This document shows, piece after piece, positions 1 to 7,695 of a stretch of 11,503 bases of DNA. The notes beneath the pieces are model-generated. The model was given only the letters and a program-made list of their open reading frames with translations, had not been told where the DNA came from and did not search any database. Within the stretch, counting starts at the first letter, position 1; every line of letters begins with the position of its first letter. The translations under genes and the position numbers were made by a program. The stretch comes from an uncultured Ignavibacteria bacterium (GTDB lineage: Bacteria > Bacteroidota > Ignavibacteria > Ignavibacteriales > Ignavibacteriaceae): assembly GCA_937996765.1 (NCBI GenBank), contig CALKUG010000516.1, positions 1 to 11,503 of the forward strand, in the 5' to 3' direction.

Positions 1-1
1 T

Positions 2-1798
2 CAAAGGGATGGAACAACAAATATAGCAACCTGCAATATTGATGGTAGCGGTTTTAAGCAATATACTTTCTACGATGATGGGGAACAGGTATTTAGTCCA
101 ACCTTTTCACCTTCGGGCAAAACTATAGCATTTGCTTATAGTTATCATCATGGAAGAGATATTTATACCATTGATGTTGAAAGTGGCAAGACAAGTGAAC
201 TGATAACCGGAACATCGGATGATAGGTCACCTATTTTTATATCGGAAGATGAACTGATTTTTTCATCAGATAGATCCGGTATATTTAATATATACACTAT
301 TACCCTTAGTGAAGGAACACCAAAGCAACTTAGTAATGTACTCGGTGGTGCATTTATGCCGAGCATTAATACTAATGGTGAGATAGCGTACGCGGGATAC
401 ACATCAAAAGGGTATAAAATATATACATTGAAAACAGAGCCCGGGAAATCGATTACCGGTAATGTTAATTATGTTCAAACTGTAAACCCTCCACTGGGAG
501 CTCGAATACCTAAGGGTGATTTAGGAACCGATCAAATTAACTATTTACGTAACTTTCAAGATAAAGATATAAATTATATACCGAAGGAAAATTATACAGG
601 AGCTTTTACACGGTTGAGTATTTTCCCGTTTATTCGGTTTGATAATTACAACTCATCAAGCTCATTTGTGCAGAAGCTTAAACCTGGACTAATAGCTTAT
701 ACCAGTGATTTGCTCAATAAGTATTCTATGTTTTTAGGTGCAAGTATCAATACAAGAATGGAACGTGATTTATTTTTGATACTGGATTATAAAGACAGAT
801 TACCCGTTCTCAGTTCAATGGGCTTATATCCTGAATTAACCTTGGAAGCATATAACATCTCTCGTAAAGCTGATGTTGATATTATTTTTGATGAATTGCC
901 GGCCACAAAAACTGATGTATCTTACAATCTATTGGAAGTTTCATTATCGGCACGTGAACACATTTTCGATGATAACTCGTTATTAGAACTTAAATATACC
1001 TATTCGAGATATTCAGCGACTATTGGTTCCTTTATTATACCAATACCAGATGACCCTGCATTATATCCTTCAACCAACGATACTTACTTTTATGGTTCTA
1101 ATTTTGGTCTGAAATACGAGTTTAGTGCACTCTATCCGTTTAGAGATGATGATATAAATCCTGCAGGACTCGAATTTACTGCTCAGTATAATTACGAAAT
1201 GAGTAAGTTTAATCCTGATGGTGAGTACAGAGTTGAGGACGGAATACTGAAACCCAACTACAAAGATTTTAATTTTCACAGAATCGAAGTTAATTCGCAA
1301 TATGGGCACGGATTGGGTAAAGGACACACGCTTACCGGTAGAGTTAGAGTTGGTAGTGTACTGGGCGAAGCAGTACCCGATTTCTTCGATTTTTACCTTG
1401 GTGGATTAATCGGAATGAAGTCATATCCTTTTTATGCTATAAGCGGAAACGAACTTGTTTGGTTGAACTTGACATATCGTTTCCCATTATTTAGAGATAT
1501 TGATACTAAGTTTGGCCCCTGGTATTTTGATAAAGTATTTTTATCGGTATATGCAGATGCAGGTAATGCTTGGACAGGAGAATTAGGTGATAAAGTCGCA
1601 AAAATAGACCAATACAAAAGAGGTGTTGGTACTGAACTCCGTTTGGCTATGAACAGCTTTTATTTATTCCCAACTGCAATATTTTTTAATGCCGCATACG
1701 GATTTGATTCGTACACAAGAATAGCAAACGATACTCCTGTTCTTTATGGTAAGGAGTGGAATTTTTACGCCGGCGTTCTATTTGGATTCGATTTTTAA
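2..1798 (+). CDS. TolB-like beta-propeller / Omp85-like outer-membrane barrel protein (5' end outside window)
   Basis: The reading frame is open from base 2, so the gene begins upstream; the ATG at 356 is internal (visible residue 119), not the start. Residues about 1-145 hold PD40/WD40-like propeller blades, with repeats ending in D-IYTID, N-IYTIT and K-IYTLK and 'SPSGKTIAF'-type turns, as in TolB. After a linker, residues about 200-598 are rich in alternating aromatic/polar strands. A segment near residue 467, 'GGLIGMKSYPF', followed by 'LNLTYRFPLF', resembles the conserved end of Omp85/BamA/TamA surface-antigen barrels. The chain ends in FGFDF with a terminal Phe, a typical signal for recognition by the BAM machinery. 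I infer an outer-membrane protein with a periplasmic propeller. Its role (protein insertion, transport or surface anchoring) cannot be told from this part, and the missing N-terminus may hold another domain. It probably shares a transcript with the DUF5683 gene 9 bases downstream. Confidence 0.8.
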   Translation, partial: QRDGTTNIATCNIDGSGFKQYTFYDDGEQVFSPTFSPSGKTIAFAYSYHHGRDIYTIDVESGKTSELITGTSDDRSPIFISEDELIFSSDRSGIFNIYTITLSEGTPKQLSNVLGGAFMPSINTNGEIAYAGYTSKGYKIYTLKTEPGKSITGNVNYVQTVNPPLGARIPKGDLGTDQINYLRNFQDKDINYIPKENYTGAFTRLSIFPFIRFDNYNSSSSFVQKLKPGLIAYTSDLLNKYSMFLGASINTRMERDLFLILDYKDRLPVLSSMGLYPELTLEAYNISRKADVDIIFDELPATKTDVSYNLLEVSLSAREHIFDDNSLLELKYTYSRYSATIGSFIIPIPDDPALYPSTNDTYFYGSNFGLKYEFSALYPFRDDDINPAGLEFTAQYNYEMSKFNPDGEYRVEDGILKPNYKDFNFHRIEVNSQYGHGLGKGHTLTGRVRVGSVLGEAVPDFFDFYLGGLIGMKSYPFYAISGNELVWLNLTYRFPLFRDIDTKFGPWYFDKVFLSVYADAGNAWTGELGDKVAKIDQYKRGVGTELRLAMNSFYLFPTAIFFNAAYGFDSYTRIANDTPVLYGKEWNFYAGVLFGFDF

Positions 1799-1807
1799 GG
1801 TAAGAAA

Positions 1808-2692
1808 ATGAACACTTTGAACAGAACTATTATTATTGCTTTGCTTCTCCTTTCTTCATCACTTTTGGCACAAGAAGGAATGAAGGAAATTAATGGTATT
1901 CAATTACTTGCTTACGATTTGCAACCGGTTAAAGCAGATATTTCTGAGATTACCCCATTTTCTGCGTCAGCGGAAGCCGTTACCTCAGAGAAAAAAAGTC
2001 CGATTCTCGCAGGACTTCTCTCGCTGGTAATACCGGGTGCCGGGCAGATATATAACGGAGATTATTGGAAGGCGGGATTGTTTTTGGGAGCAGAAACAGG
2101 GTTGATAGTTACAGCTTTAGCATATGAGAAAAAAGGCGATGACAAAACTGTTGAATTTGAAGCTTACGCCGATAAAAACTGGGATATGGTAAAATACACG
2201 GAATGGATTTTGAAGTATAAAACTGAGTTGGGTTTACCTGATTCTGCCTCTGTATCCATTGATCCAAACGCCTCCTTGGCTCCGTGGGAAAGAGTAAACC
2301 GAGAACAGTTAAATTATTGGGAGGGCAAGATTTTTTCACATCGTATTTATCCACACGGACATCAACAATACTACGAAATGATAGGGAAGTACCTTCAGTT
2401 TACCTATGGATGGTTAGATACTCCAAACTCATCGGTTGAGCGGAATTCTCCAAAACCGGGGTCAAAGTTTGATTTGTATAGGAATATGCGTGGCGAGGCA
2501 AATGATTATTACGCTGTAACATCAACAATGATTCAGTTAATTGTGGTAAATCACATTGTGAGTGCAGTGGATGCAATAATCAGCACTGTATTGGATAATA
2601 AAGCTATTGATATCACATTAAGAAGTGGTATGATTAATACGGGCTCTTCGTTGGAGCCAACAGGCAACATACAAGTAGCTGTAGCTTTTTAA
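1808..2692 (+). CDS. DUF5683-family envelope protein
   Basis: The 294-residue protein starts with an N-terminal signal peptide (hydrophobic residues 8-20, likely cleavage after A21 in 'SLLAQEG'). The core starts near residue 64: 'SPILAGLLSLVIPGAGQIYN' is followed by GDYWKAG and a hydrophobic stretch to about residue 105. This is the PGxGQIYNGxxWKA signature shared by DUF5683 and TM2-like proteins. A second conserved block near the C-terminus (225-264) has the pattern YRNMRGEANDYY, then a hydrophobic helix and 'VNHIVSAVDA'. Residues 110-220 form a hydrophilic insert rich in Trp and Tyr. DUF5683 has no established function; proteins of this type are common in Bacteroidota and Chlorobiota. The ribosome site AAGG (1797-1800) overlaps the stop codon of the barrel gene, seven bases before the ATG, which suggests coupled translation. 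The last four bases overlap the end of the convergent minus-strand gene. Confidence 0.85.
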   Translation: MNTLNRTIIIALLLLSSSLLAQEGMKEINGIQLLAYDLQPVKADISEITPFSASAEAVTSEKKSPILAGLLSLVIPGAGQIYNGDYWKAGLFLGAETGLIVTALAYEKKGDDKTVEFEAYADKNWDMVKYTEWILKYKTELGLPDSASVSIDPNASLAPWERVNREQLNYWEGKIFSHRIYPHGHQQYYEMIGKYLQFTYGWLDTPNSSVERNSPKPGSKFDLYRNMRGEANDYYAVTSTMIQLIVVNHIVSAVDAIISTVLDNKAIDITLRSGMINTGSSLEPTGNIQVAVAF

Positions 2693-4074
2693 TCTTCTCG
2701 TAAAACGATACGTTGTTCTTCTGCAACAGTAAGTGAAAGTCCGGGATATTTTTCGAGCATTAATGCACCCAATTCATTAACGGCATCGTTATCACCATGA
2801 GTGAGAATTACGCGTTTAGCTTTTACTTGTTTAACAAAATTCACTAAATCTTCTCTTTTTGCATGTGCAGAGAATCGGAATTTATCAATAGAGCACATTA
2901 CTTTTACGGGTGGTTTCCCTTTTTTGAATTCAATCTCATCACCGGTTTTTGCATTCGAAACACGATAGCCTGGAGTATCGGGGTCCATATAACCAACACT
3001 AAATATACCGCACTTGCTATTCTTTAAAAAATCTTCTGCTAAACGAAAAGACTTTGTATCCTCTATCATCATTCCGCTTGTGGCCAAAACTATCGACTTC
3101 CCTTTAAAAATCTCATTTAAGGGAGTGGAATCCTTTAAGGTAATTTTAGGAATTTCTCGCAAGTCATAACTCAGCGAAACACGGCTTCCTCTAAATCTAC
3201 CCGAATCATAAAGTCGATTTACTTTATTGCTCATACCTGCAACATAGATAGGAGAGATTGGTATTTTGTGGTCGATCATCATATCATAGATTGAAGCAAG
3301 AAGCTCTTGCGATTTGCCAATAGCAAAAACGGGTATGAGCGCAGAACCTCCGTTGCTCAGAACGGCATTTAAGGCCTTTGCCAATTTTTCTTCTTCTTCT
3401 TTCCAAGTACCTTGTAAAGCGGTTGAGCCAAGTGTTGCCTCCGAAAGTAAAACATCTACACTCATACGAGGAATCTGAGCTCCTGCAAGTATGGTCTGGG
3501 GAGTAAAATTTATATCACCGGTAAAAAAGAAGCTAAAGCCTTTGTGTTTAATAAGCAGCGAAGCAGAGCCCATAATATGCCCTGAATCATACAGAACTAA
3601 CTCAATATCTTCAGAACTTTTGTGTTTAAATCCGCTGAGGAAGTACGGCTTCTCGTATTCAAGTCCCTCAATCATTCTGCCCAAGTATGTTGTTTCTTCA
3701 GCAGTATAGGGCATAAGCGAGGAGCGTTGCTTTGCGGTAAGCGTGCGAGTTTCAACATATTCTTTCATAATGCGTGATGAATTCACCATAGAAAGAATGG
3801 CAAGTTCAACGGTATTTACAGTACTCAGTATTTTTACGTGTGGGTGTCTTCGTACCAAGTAAGGAACAGAACCAATATGATCATGGTGAGCATGGGTAAT
3901 GATGAGATAATCGACTTGTTTGTCTTCGAGCTTATCAAAATCAGGTAATGACTCAACGCCATCTTTTTTAGGGTGCATACCGGCGTCAATTACAATGCCG
4001 GTTCCATCTATATAGAGGTAATAGCATGAAGCCCCAATTTCACCAAAAGTACCAATGTTTTGTAAATATATCAT
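2689..4074 (-). CDS. MBL-fold beta-CASP ribonuclease-like protein (Ysh1/CPSF-type)
   Basis: The 461-residue protein is a metallo-beta-lactamase-fold protein with a beta-CASP domain, the family of RNA-processing nucleases that includes CPSF73/Ysh1 and bacterial homologues. Zinc-site motifs are intact: T-HAHHDH-IG (H61, H63, D65, H66), DSGHIMGS (H166), FTGDIN (D187), and the beta-CASP region with FSAHA (H404) and THGD (H426). 'IPVFAIGKSQELL' (247-259) and 'LATSGMM' (330-336) are typical beta-CASP blocks. The usual 'ESTYG' motif is changed to 'SEATLGS' (211-217). The expected activity is metal-dependent RNA endo/exonuclease in the cytoplasm; the substrate is unknown. I chose the ATG at 4074 because homologues begin about here (strand, then GEIGASCYYL) and GGATGAG sits directly upstream; the in-frame TTG at 4113 would add 13 residues without a good ribosome site. 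The gene is monocistronic and convergent with the DUF5683 gene, with overlapping stop codons. Confidence 0.9.
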   Translation of the reverse strand: MIYLQNIGTFGEIGASCYYLYIDGTGIVIDAGMHPKKDGVESLPDFDKLEDKQVDYLIITHAHHDHIGSVPYLVRRHPHVKILSTVNTVELAILSMVNSSRIMKEYVETRTLTAKQRSSLMPYTAEETTYLGRMIEGLEYEKPYFLSGFKHKSSEDIELVLYDSGHIMGSASLLIKHKGFSFFFTGDINFTPQTILAGAQIPRMSVDVLLSEATLGSTALQGTWKEEEEKLAKALNAVLSNGGSALIPVFAIGKSQELLASIYDMMIDHKIPISPIYVAGMSNKVNRLYDSGRFRGSRVSLSYDLREIPKITLKDSTPLNEIFKGKSIVLATSGMMIEDTKSFRLAEDFLKNSKCGIFSVGYMDPDTPGYRVSNAKTGDEIEFKKGKPPVKVMCSIDKFRFSAHAKREDLVNFVKQVKAKRVILTHGDNDAVNELGALMLEKYPGLSLTVAEEQRIVLRED

Positions 4075-4204
4075 CTCATCCAAATAAACATAATCAGATA
4101 TGTAATATAACAATTATCTCAGTGCCATTCCCTTAACTTTTGATTGCAAAATTCTTTGAAAACTTTCCTATTTTACAACAAGAGATTTTTAAAGGTAGAT
4201 TGTA

Positions 4205-7006
4205 ATGACTTCGGAAGAATACATAGCCTCATTAGAAAGTAGAATACGAGAGCTTGAAGATAAAAAAAGCATGAGCTATGCAGCAGAGCATTTAGAAATG
4301 ATTTCTGAGTATGTGCCTGCTGTACTATTTGAATGGTATCAAAATAGCAGTGGAGAAAATGGTTTTTTATTTATAAGCAGCAATTCTGAGAGGATTTTTG
4401 GAATCCCACCCGAGCAATTAAAAAAAGACTTCAAATTGTTCCCGGTTAATCCTGAAGATAGTGAAAGATGGATTGAGTCTTTTAAAAAAGCATCAGCCAC
4501 AAAAACAATGTGGCATGAAGAAGGAAGAATAAAAACTGCTCAAAAAACAGAACGATGGTTTGAGTCCGTGGCATATCCTGCAAAGGTATTGGGTGATAAA
4601 GTCATCTACTTTGGAATATTTATGGATGTTCATGAACGTAAGTTAGCAGAACAATCCAGTAAACGTAATTCAACATTACTTACCTCGATTCTTAATAGTA
4701 TTCCTGTTAACATCTTTATAAAAGATAAGGAGGGAAGATTCACTTTTATGAATGAGTTCTGCCGCAGTTACCTTGGTGTTGAAGGTGAGGTTGTAGGCAA
4801 AACTGATTTTGATATTTTCCCTGAGACCACAGCAAAAAAATTAATGAATGATGATGCTGCGGTAAGAAGGAGTTCGCTGCAAGGCGTTAAGCACGAGGAG
4901 GAGATTTATGTTAATGATGAACTTAGAACATTAATAGCCGGTAAACAATTGTTCACTGACTCTGAAAACAACGAAATGCTCATAGGGTTTTCGATTGATA
5001 TAACGGAATCTAAACGTTCGCAGCTACAACTCGAAGAACAGCGTGAATTTGTGCGTAAGGTAATAGATGCAAGCCCCAATCTTATTTTTGTGAAAGATAG
5101 GTATGGTAGATTTTTATTAGTTAATAAGGCTGTTTCTGAAATTTTTGGAAAAAGCATTGAAGAAATTGAATTTAGAGCAAATGAAGAAGTACATCATCAT
5201 AAAGATGAACTCGATGTATATAATGAGGTGGAAAAGAAGGTTGTAGCGGAGGGAAGAGCGGTAAGGGTAGAAGAACCATTTACTAAATCTGATGGAACTA
5301 CCACTTGGTACGACACAATCAAAGTACCCTTGGAACAAAAAGATGGTAGTGTACATATATTAGGAATTTCCACCGACATCACCGACAGGAAAAAATTTGA
5401 ATCAGATTTAGTAAGGGCAAAGCTGTTAGCGGAAGAATCAACCCGTGCTAAGGAGCAGTTCTTAGCCCATATGAGTCATGAGTTGAGGACTCCCATGAAT
5501 GCGGTTGTTGGACTTACTCACTTACTACTTGAAATGAAACCTCTGCCTGAGCAACAAAATTACCTAAATGTAATTAAAGCAAGCTCAGAGCATCTTGTAA
5601 TGATCATTAACGATATTTTGGATTTAAGCAAAATTGAAGCAGGGAAACTTGAATTACACGCAGAGCCGTTTGATATAAGAGAATCAGTGCATAAAGTTTT
5701 TGATACAATCGAAGTGTTGGCAAAAGAGAAAAAACTGGAATTAAAAACGTCTATAGATTCTTCTATTCCCAAAATACTTGTTGGTGATTCAGTGAGGTTA
5801 AATCAAATCCTCATCAATTTACTTTCCAATGCTGTAAAATTTACGGATGAGGGTATTGTAGAGTGTTCTATAAAGTTAGATGGTGAATTACAAACTGATG
5901 AAACGTGCAATATTGCAATTAATGTTCGGGATACGGGTATAGGCATTCCTACTGAAAGATTGGCTTCCATTTTTGAAAGTTTTGAACAAATTGAAGTAAA
6001 AAACAAAAAGAAAAAAATGGGCACGGGGTTGGGATTAACAATTGTTAAAAGATTAGTTGAGATGCAAAGCGGAACAATATCGGTAAAAAGCACGGTTGGG
6101 CTGGGGTCGGGATTTTCTGTGATTATACCTTACAAAATAGGGGAGGATTCAGCAACTGACTTAACCTCTGATTATGAGCCAAGCGATAGTGTTAAGAAAA
6201 TCGAGCTTTCTCAAATGAGAGTTTTAATAGCAGAAGATAACGAGATGAATCAACTTGTTGTTACTAATATCTTGGATTATTGGGGTGTGGCATATACGGT
6301 TGTTTCAAACGGATTAGAGTGTGTAAATCTTTTAAGGAAAGAGCGATTCGACATAGTACTTATGGATATCTCTATGCCTGTTATGGATGGTTTGGAGGCC
6401 ACTCAGATTATTAGAGCAGACAGAGATAAGCGAGTTCAGGCAACTCCTATTATTGCACTAACTGCTGCCGCTTTGCAGGATACCAAAGAAAAAGTACAAA
6501 AAATTGGTATGAATGGGCACATTAGCAAACCATTTAAGCCTCAGGATTTGCGCAACAAACTGTTACAGTTCTTATCCGTAAAAAATGAGCTGACTTCAAT
6601 TGGTGAAGCCGAAAAAGTAAGCCAGGTAGAAAATGTTATTGTGGAAGAAAAAATGTTTAATCTTAGTTACATTGAAGAAGTATCAGGAGGTAATGCCTCC
6701 TTTGTAATTAATATGATTGATCAATTTATAAAAAAGACTCCTCAATCGATTTCTGATTTAAAGAGATTAATAGTTGAGGAATCGGAATTTAAGAAAATTC
6801 AAAAATCAGCACATACGCTAAAGCCAACATTTCACTATTTAGGAATAGAATCCTTATATGAACCAATAAAGCTTATAGAACGGATTGCTGAAAATGAGGG
6901 GAACAGAGAAGAATTATTGAGACAAATGGAAATTGTAGAAAAGATTTCTGAAAGGGCTCTTAAACAAATTGTGCAGTATTTAGAAGAAAATAAAAAAGGC
7001 ACCTAA
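4205..7006 (+). CDS. Hybrid sensor histidine kinase: PAS-PAS-PAS-HisKA-HATPase-REC-Hpt
   Basis: The 933-residue protein has a short N-terminal coiled coil (5-30) and then three PAS/PAC units (about 28-148, 155-272, 280-398), each ending in a PAC-type 'DxxERK', 'DITESK' or 'DITDRK' segment. HisKA has the H-box 'HMSHELRTPMNAVVG' with phosphorylated His425. The ATPase has N-box N542, G1 box DTGIGI (576-581), F-box near 590 and G2 GTGLGL (606-611). The receiver (671-790) has E677/D678, phospho-Asp721, T753 and K775. The C-terminal Hpt domain (about 818-930) has 'SAHTLKP' with His870. All phosphorelay residues are present, so a complete His-Asp-His relay is likely. I see no membrane segment or signal peptide, so it should sense a cytoplasmic cue through PAS; the ligand is unknown. 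No DNA-binding partner lies nearby, so the output regulator is elsewhere. AAAGG at 4191-4195, nine bases before the ATG, supports the start. Confidence 0.95.
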   Translation: MTSEEYIASLESRIRELEDKKSMSYAAEHLEMISEYVPAVLFEWYQNSSGENGFLFISSNSERIFGIPPEQLKKDFKLFPVNPEDSERWIESFKKASATKTMWHEEGRIKTAQKTERWFESVAYPAKVLGDKVIYFGIFMDVHERKLAEQSSKRNSTLLTSILNSIPVNIFIKDKEGRFTFMNEFCRSYLGVEGEVVGKTDFDIFPETTAKKLMNDDAAVRRSSLQGVKHEEEIYVNDELRTLIAGKQLFTDSENNEMLIGFSIDITESKRSQLQLEEQREFVRKVIDASPNLIFVKDRYGRFLLVNKAVSEIFGKSIEEIEFRANEEVHHHKDELDVYNEVEKKVVAEGRAVRVEEPFTKSDGTTTWYDTIKVPLEQKDGSVHILGISTDITDRKKFESDLVRAKLLAEESTRAKEQFLAHMSHELRTPMNAVVGLTHLLLEMKPLPEQQNYLNVIKASSEHLVMIINDILDLSKIEAGKLELHAEPFDIRESVHKVFDTIEVLAKEKKLELKTSIDSSIPKILVGDSVRLNQILINLLSNAVKFTDEGIVECSIKLDGELQTDETCNIAINVRDTGIGIPTERLASIFESFEQIEVKNKKKKMGTGLGLTIVKRLVEMQSGTISVKSTVGLGSGFSVIIPYKIGEDSATDLTSDYEPSDSVKKIELSQMRVLIAEDNEMNQLVVTNILDYWGVAYTVVSNGLECVNLLRKERFDIVLMDISMPVMDGLEATQIIRADRDKRVQATPIIALTAAALQDTKEKVQKIGMNGHISKPFKPQDLRNKLLQFLSVKNELTSIGEAEKVSQVENVIVEEKMFNLSYIEEVSGGNASFVINMIDQFIKKTPQSISDLKRLIVEESEFKKIQKSAHTLKPTFHYLGIESLYEPIKLIERIAENEGNREELLRQMEIVEKISERALKQIVQYLEENKKGT

Positions 7007-7017
7007 CAGTGCCTTTT
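6994..7017. terminator. Bidirectional intrinsic terminator between kinase and thioredoxin genes
   Basis: A perfect 9-bp stem, AAAAGGCAC pairing with GTGCCTTTT, encloses a 6-base loop CTAACA. Read on the + strand it ends in four T; read on the - strand it ends in six T, so it can serve both converging genes. The kinase stop codon TAA (7004-7006) lies inside the loop, and the last kinase codons form the left arm. The thioredoxin gene ends 24 bases away at 7041. Confidence 0.85.
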
Positions 7018-7040
7018 CTCATTTCAATGAAAACAATTAT

Positions 7041-7514
7041 TTATTTTAGTAGCTGTTTCAAATGACTGACATAAGCAACTGCGCCACCTTCTTGATATCC
7101 GGTATCTGTAACATGGGTACCTTTACTATCTAACAAAACAATTGTGGGGAATCCTTGAACGCCATAGGTATTCATGAGATTTCTGTTGTAATTCTTAACT
7201 TCATCAGTTTGAGGAATACGTTTAGGAAAGTCTAATTTAACAAGAATCAAACTTGCTTTTGCATAATCCGAAAACTCTTTTTTAGAAAAAACTTCTGCAT
7301 CTAATTTTTTGCACCAAATGCACCAATCTGATCCAGTGAAGTTAATTAATATATCTTTGTTTTCTTGTTTAGCTACTTTTTTAGCGTCTTCAAGATTTGT
7401 GTACCATTTTAAATCACCGTCGCCGGCATAAGCTTCATCAATTTTCATTTCAGACTTACAACCCATAAAAGCCACTACAGCAAACAAGATTAACAGTCTT
7501 GAAAATAATTTCAT
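7041..7514 (-). CDS. Thioredoxin-fold lipoprotein
   Basis: The 157-residue protein begins with a lysine followed by a hydrophobic helix (residues 4-17) and a lipobox-like end, AFMG-C19, so it is probably a lipid-anchored periplasmic protein. The lipobox is loose (Phe at -3, Met at -2), as often tolerated in Bacteroidota. The mature part has the thioredoxin-like active site 'FTGSDWCIWCKKLDAEVF' with Cys65 and Cys68, and the cis-proline motif GFPT (Pro123) before 'IVLLDSKG'. This matches Thioredoxin_7-like single-domain proteins that reduce or rearrange disulfides or serve cytochrome maturation; the target here is not known. The length is about that of a single thioredoxin domain plus the signal. 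GGAG at 7520-7523, five bases upstream of the ATG, fixes the start. It is transcribed alone, diverging from the yceD operon and converging on the kinase, with a shared terminator. Confidence 0.9.
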   Translation of the reverse strand: MKLFSRLLILFAVVAFMGCKSEMKIDEAYAGDGDLKWYTNLEDAKKVAKQENKDILINFTGSDWCIWCKKLDAEVFSKKEFSDYAKASLILVKLDFPKRIPQTDEVKNYNRNLMNTYGVQGFPTIVLLDSKGTHVTDTGYQEGGAVAYVSHLKQLLK

Positions 7515-7554
7515 ACAGTCTCCAGAATTAATAATAAGTTATCTAATATTTGAC

Positions 7555-7585
7555 GCAAAATACCGAAAATATTTATTTTAGCAAA
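7555..7585 (-). promoter_or_regulatory. Possible promoter for the thioredoxin lipoprotein gene
   Basis: On the minus strand, TTTG (complement of 7582-7585) is followed after 19 bases by TATTTTGC (complement of 7555-7562). This resembles the Bacteroidota -33/-7 pattern (TTTG, about 19-21 bases, TAnnTTTG), with 6 of 8 matches in the -7 box. Transcription would begin about 35 bases upstream of the ATG. AT-rich DNA gives such matches by chance, so this is tentative. Confidence 0.3.
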
Positions 7586-7613
7586 TGTAAAAACAAATAC
7601 TCAGCACATATAT

Positions 7614-7645
7614 AAAAAAAAGGCTTATCAACATGTATGATGGCC
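7614..7645 (-). terminator. Terminator-like hairpin facing the minus strand in the divergent intergenic region
   Basis: Read on the minus strand, GGCCATCA, a 7-base loop and TGATAAGCC form a stem of eight pairs with one G-T pair and one bulged base, followed directly by eight T (complement of A8 at 7614-7621). That is the form of an intrinsic terminator. No gene is known to end here: upstream on this strand lies only the start of the opposing yceD gene. It could stop antisense or stray transcription before it enters the thioredoxin gene, or act as a leader attenuator or the end of a small RNA. Confidence 0.45.
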
Positions 7646-7658
7646 GAGAACCACAAAA

Positions 7659-7677
7659 GATTCAATAATAATGAATC
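7659..7677. repeat. Interrupted palindrome GATTCA-N7-TGAATC
   Basis: Two perfect 6-base inverted arms (7659-7664 and 7672-7677) flank the A/T-only spacer ATAATAA. It lies 18 bases upstream of the -35 element of the yceD promoter. The symmetry is that of a dimeric regulator site, but a short AT-rich palindrome may also arise by chance. No matching copy was noticed elsewhere in the window. Confidence 0.3.
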
Positions 7678-7695
7678 GACATTTTTTCACATAAA

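Noticed and set aside
356..358. ATG at 356 as the start of the outer-membrane gene
   Set aside because: The frame is open back to base 2 and encodes further propeller blades of the same type, so 356 is internal and the gene is cut by the window edge.
4075..4113. TTG at 4113 as start of the beta-CASP gene
   Set aside because: It adds 13 residues that do not resemble the family's N-terminus and has no good ribosome site; the ATG at 4074 fits better.
4075..4204. Promoters in the divergent gap between the nuclease and the kinase
   Set aside because: TTGCAA (4144-4149) and TATTTT (4169-4174) are 19 bases apart with weak matches, and nothing clear was found on the minus strand. Promoters must exist near here but I cannot place them.
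7633..7668. Eleven-codon ORF starting at ATG 7633 after an A8GG stretch
   Set aside because: It is too short to support, lies upstream of the mapped-by-eye operon promoter, and overlaps the terminator-like hairpin.
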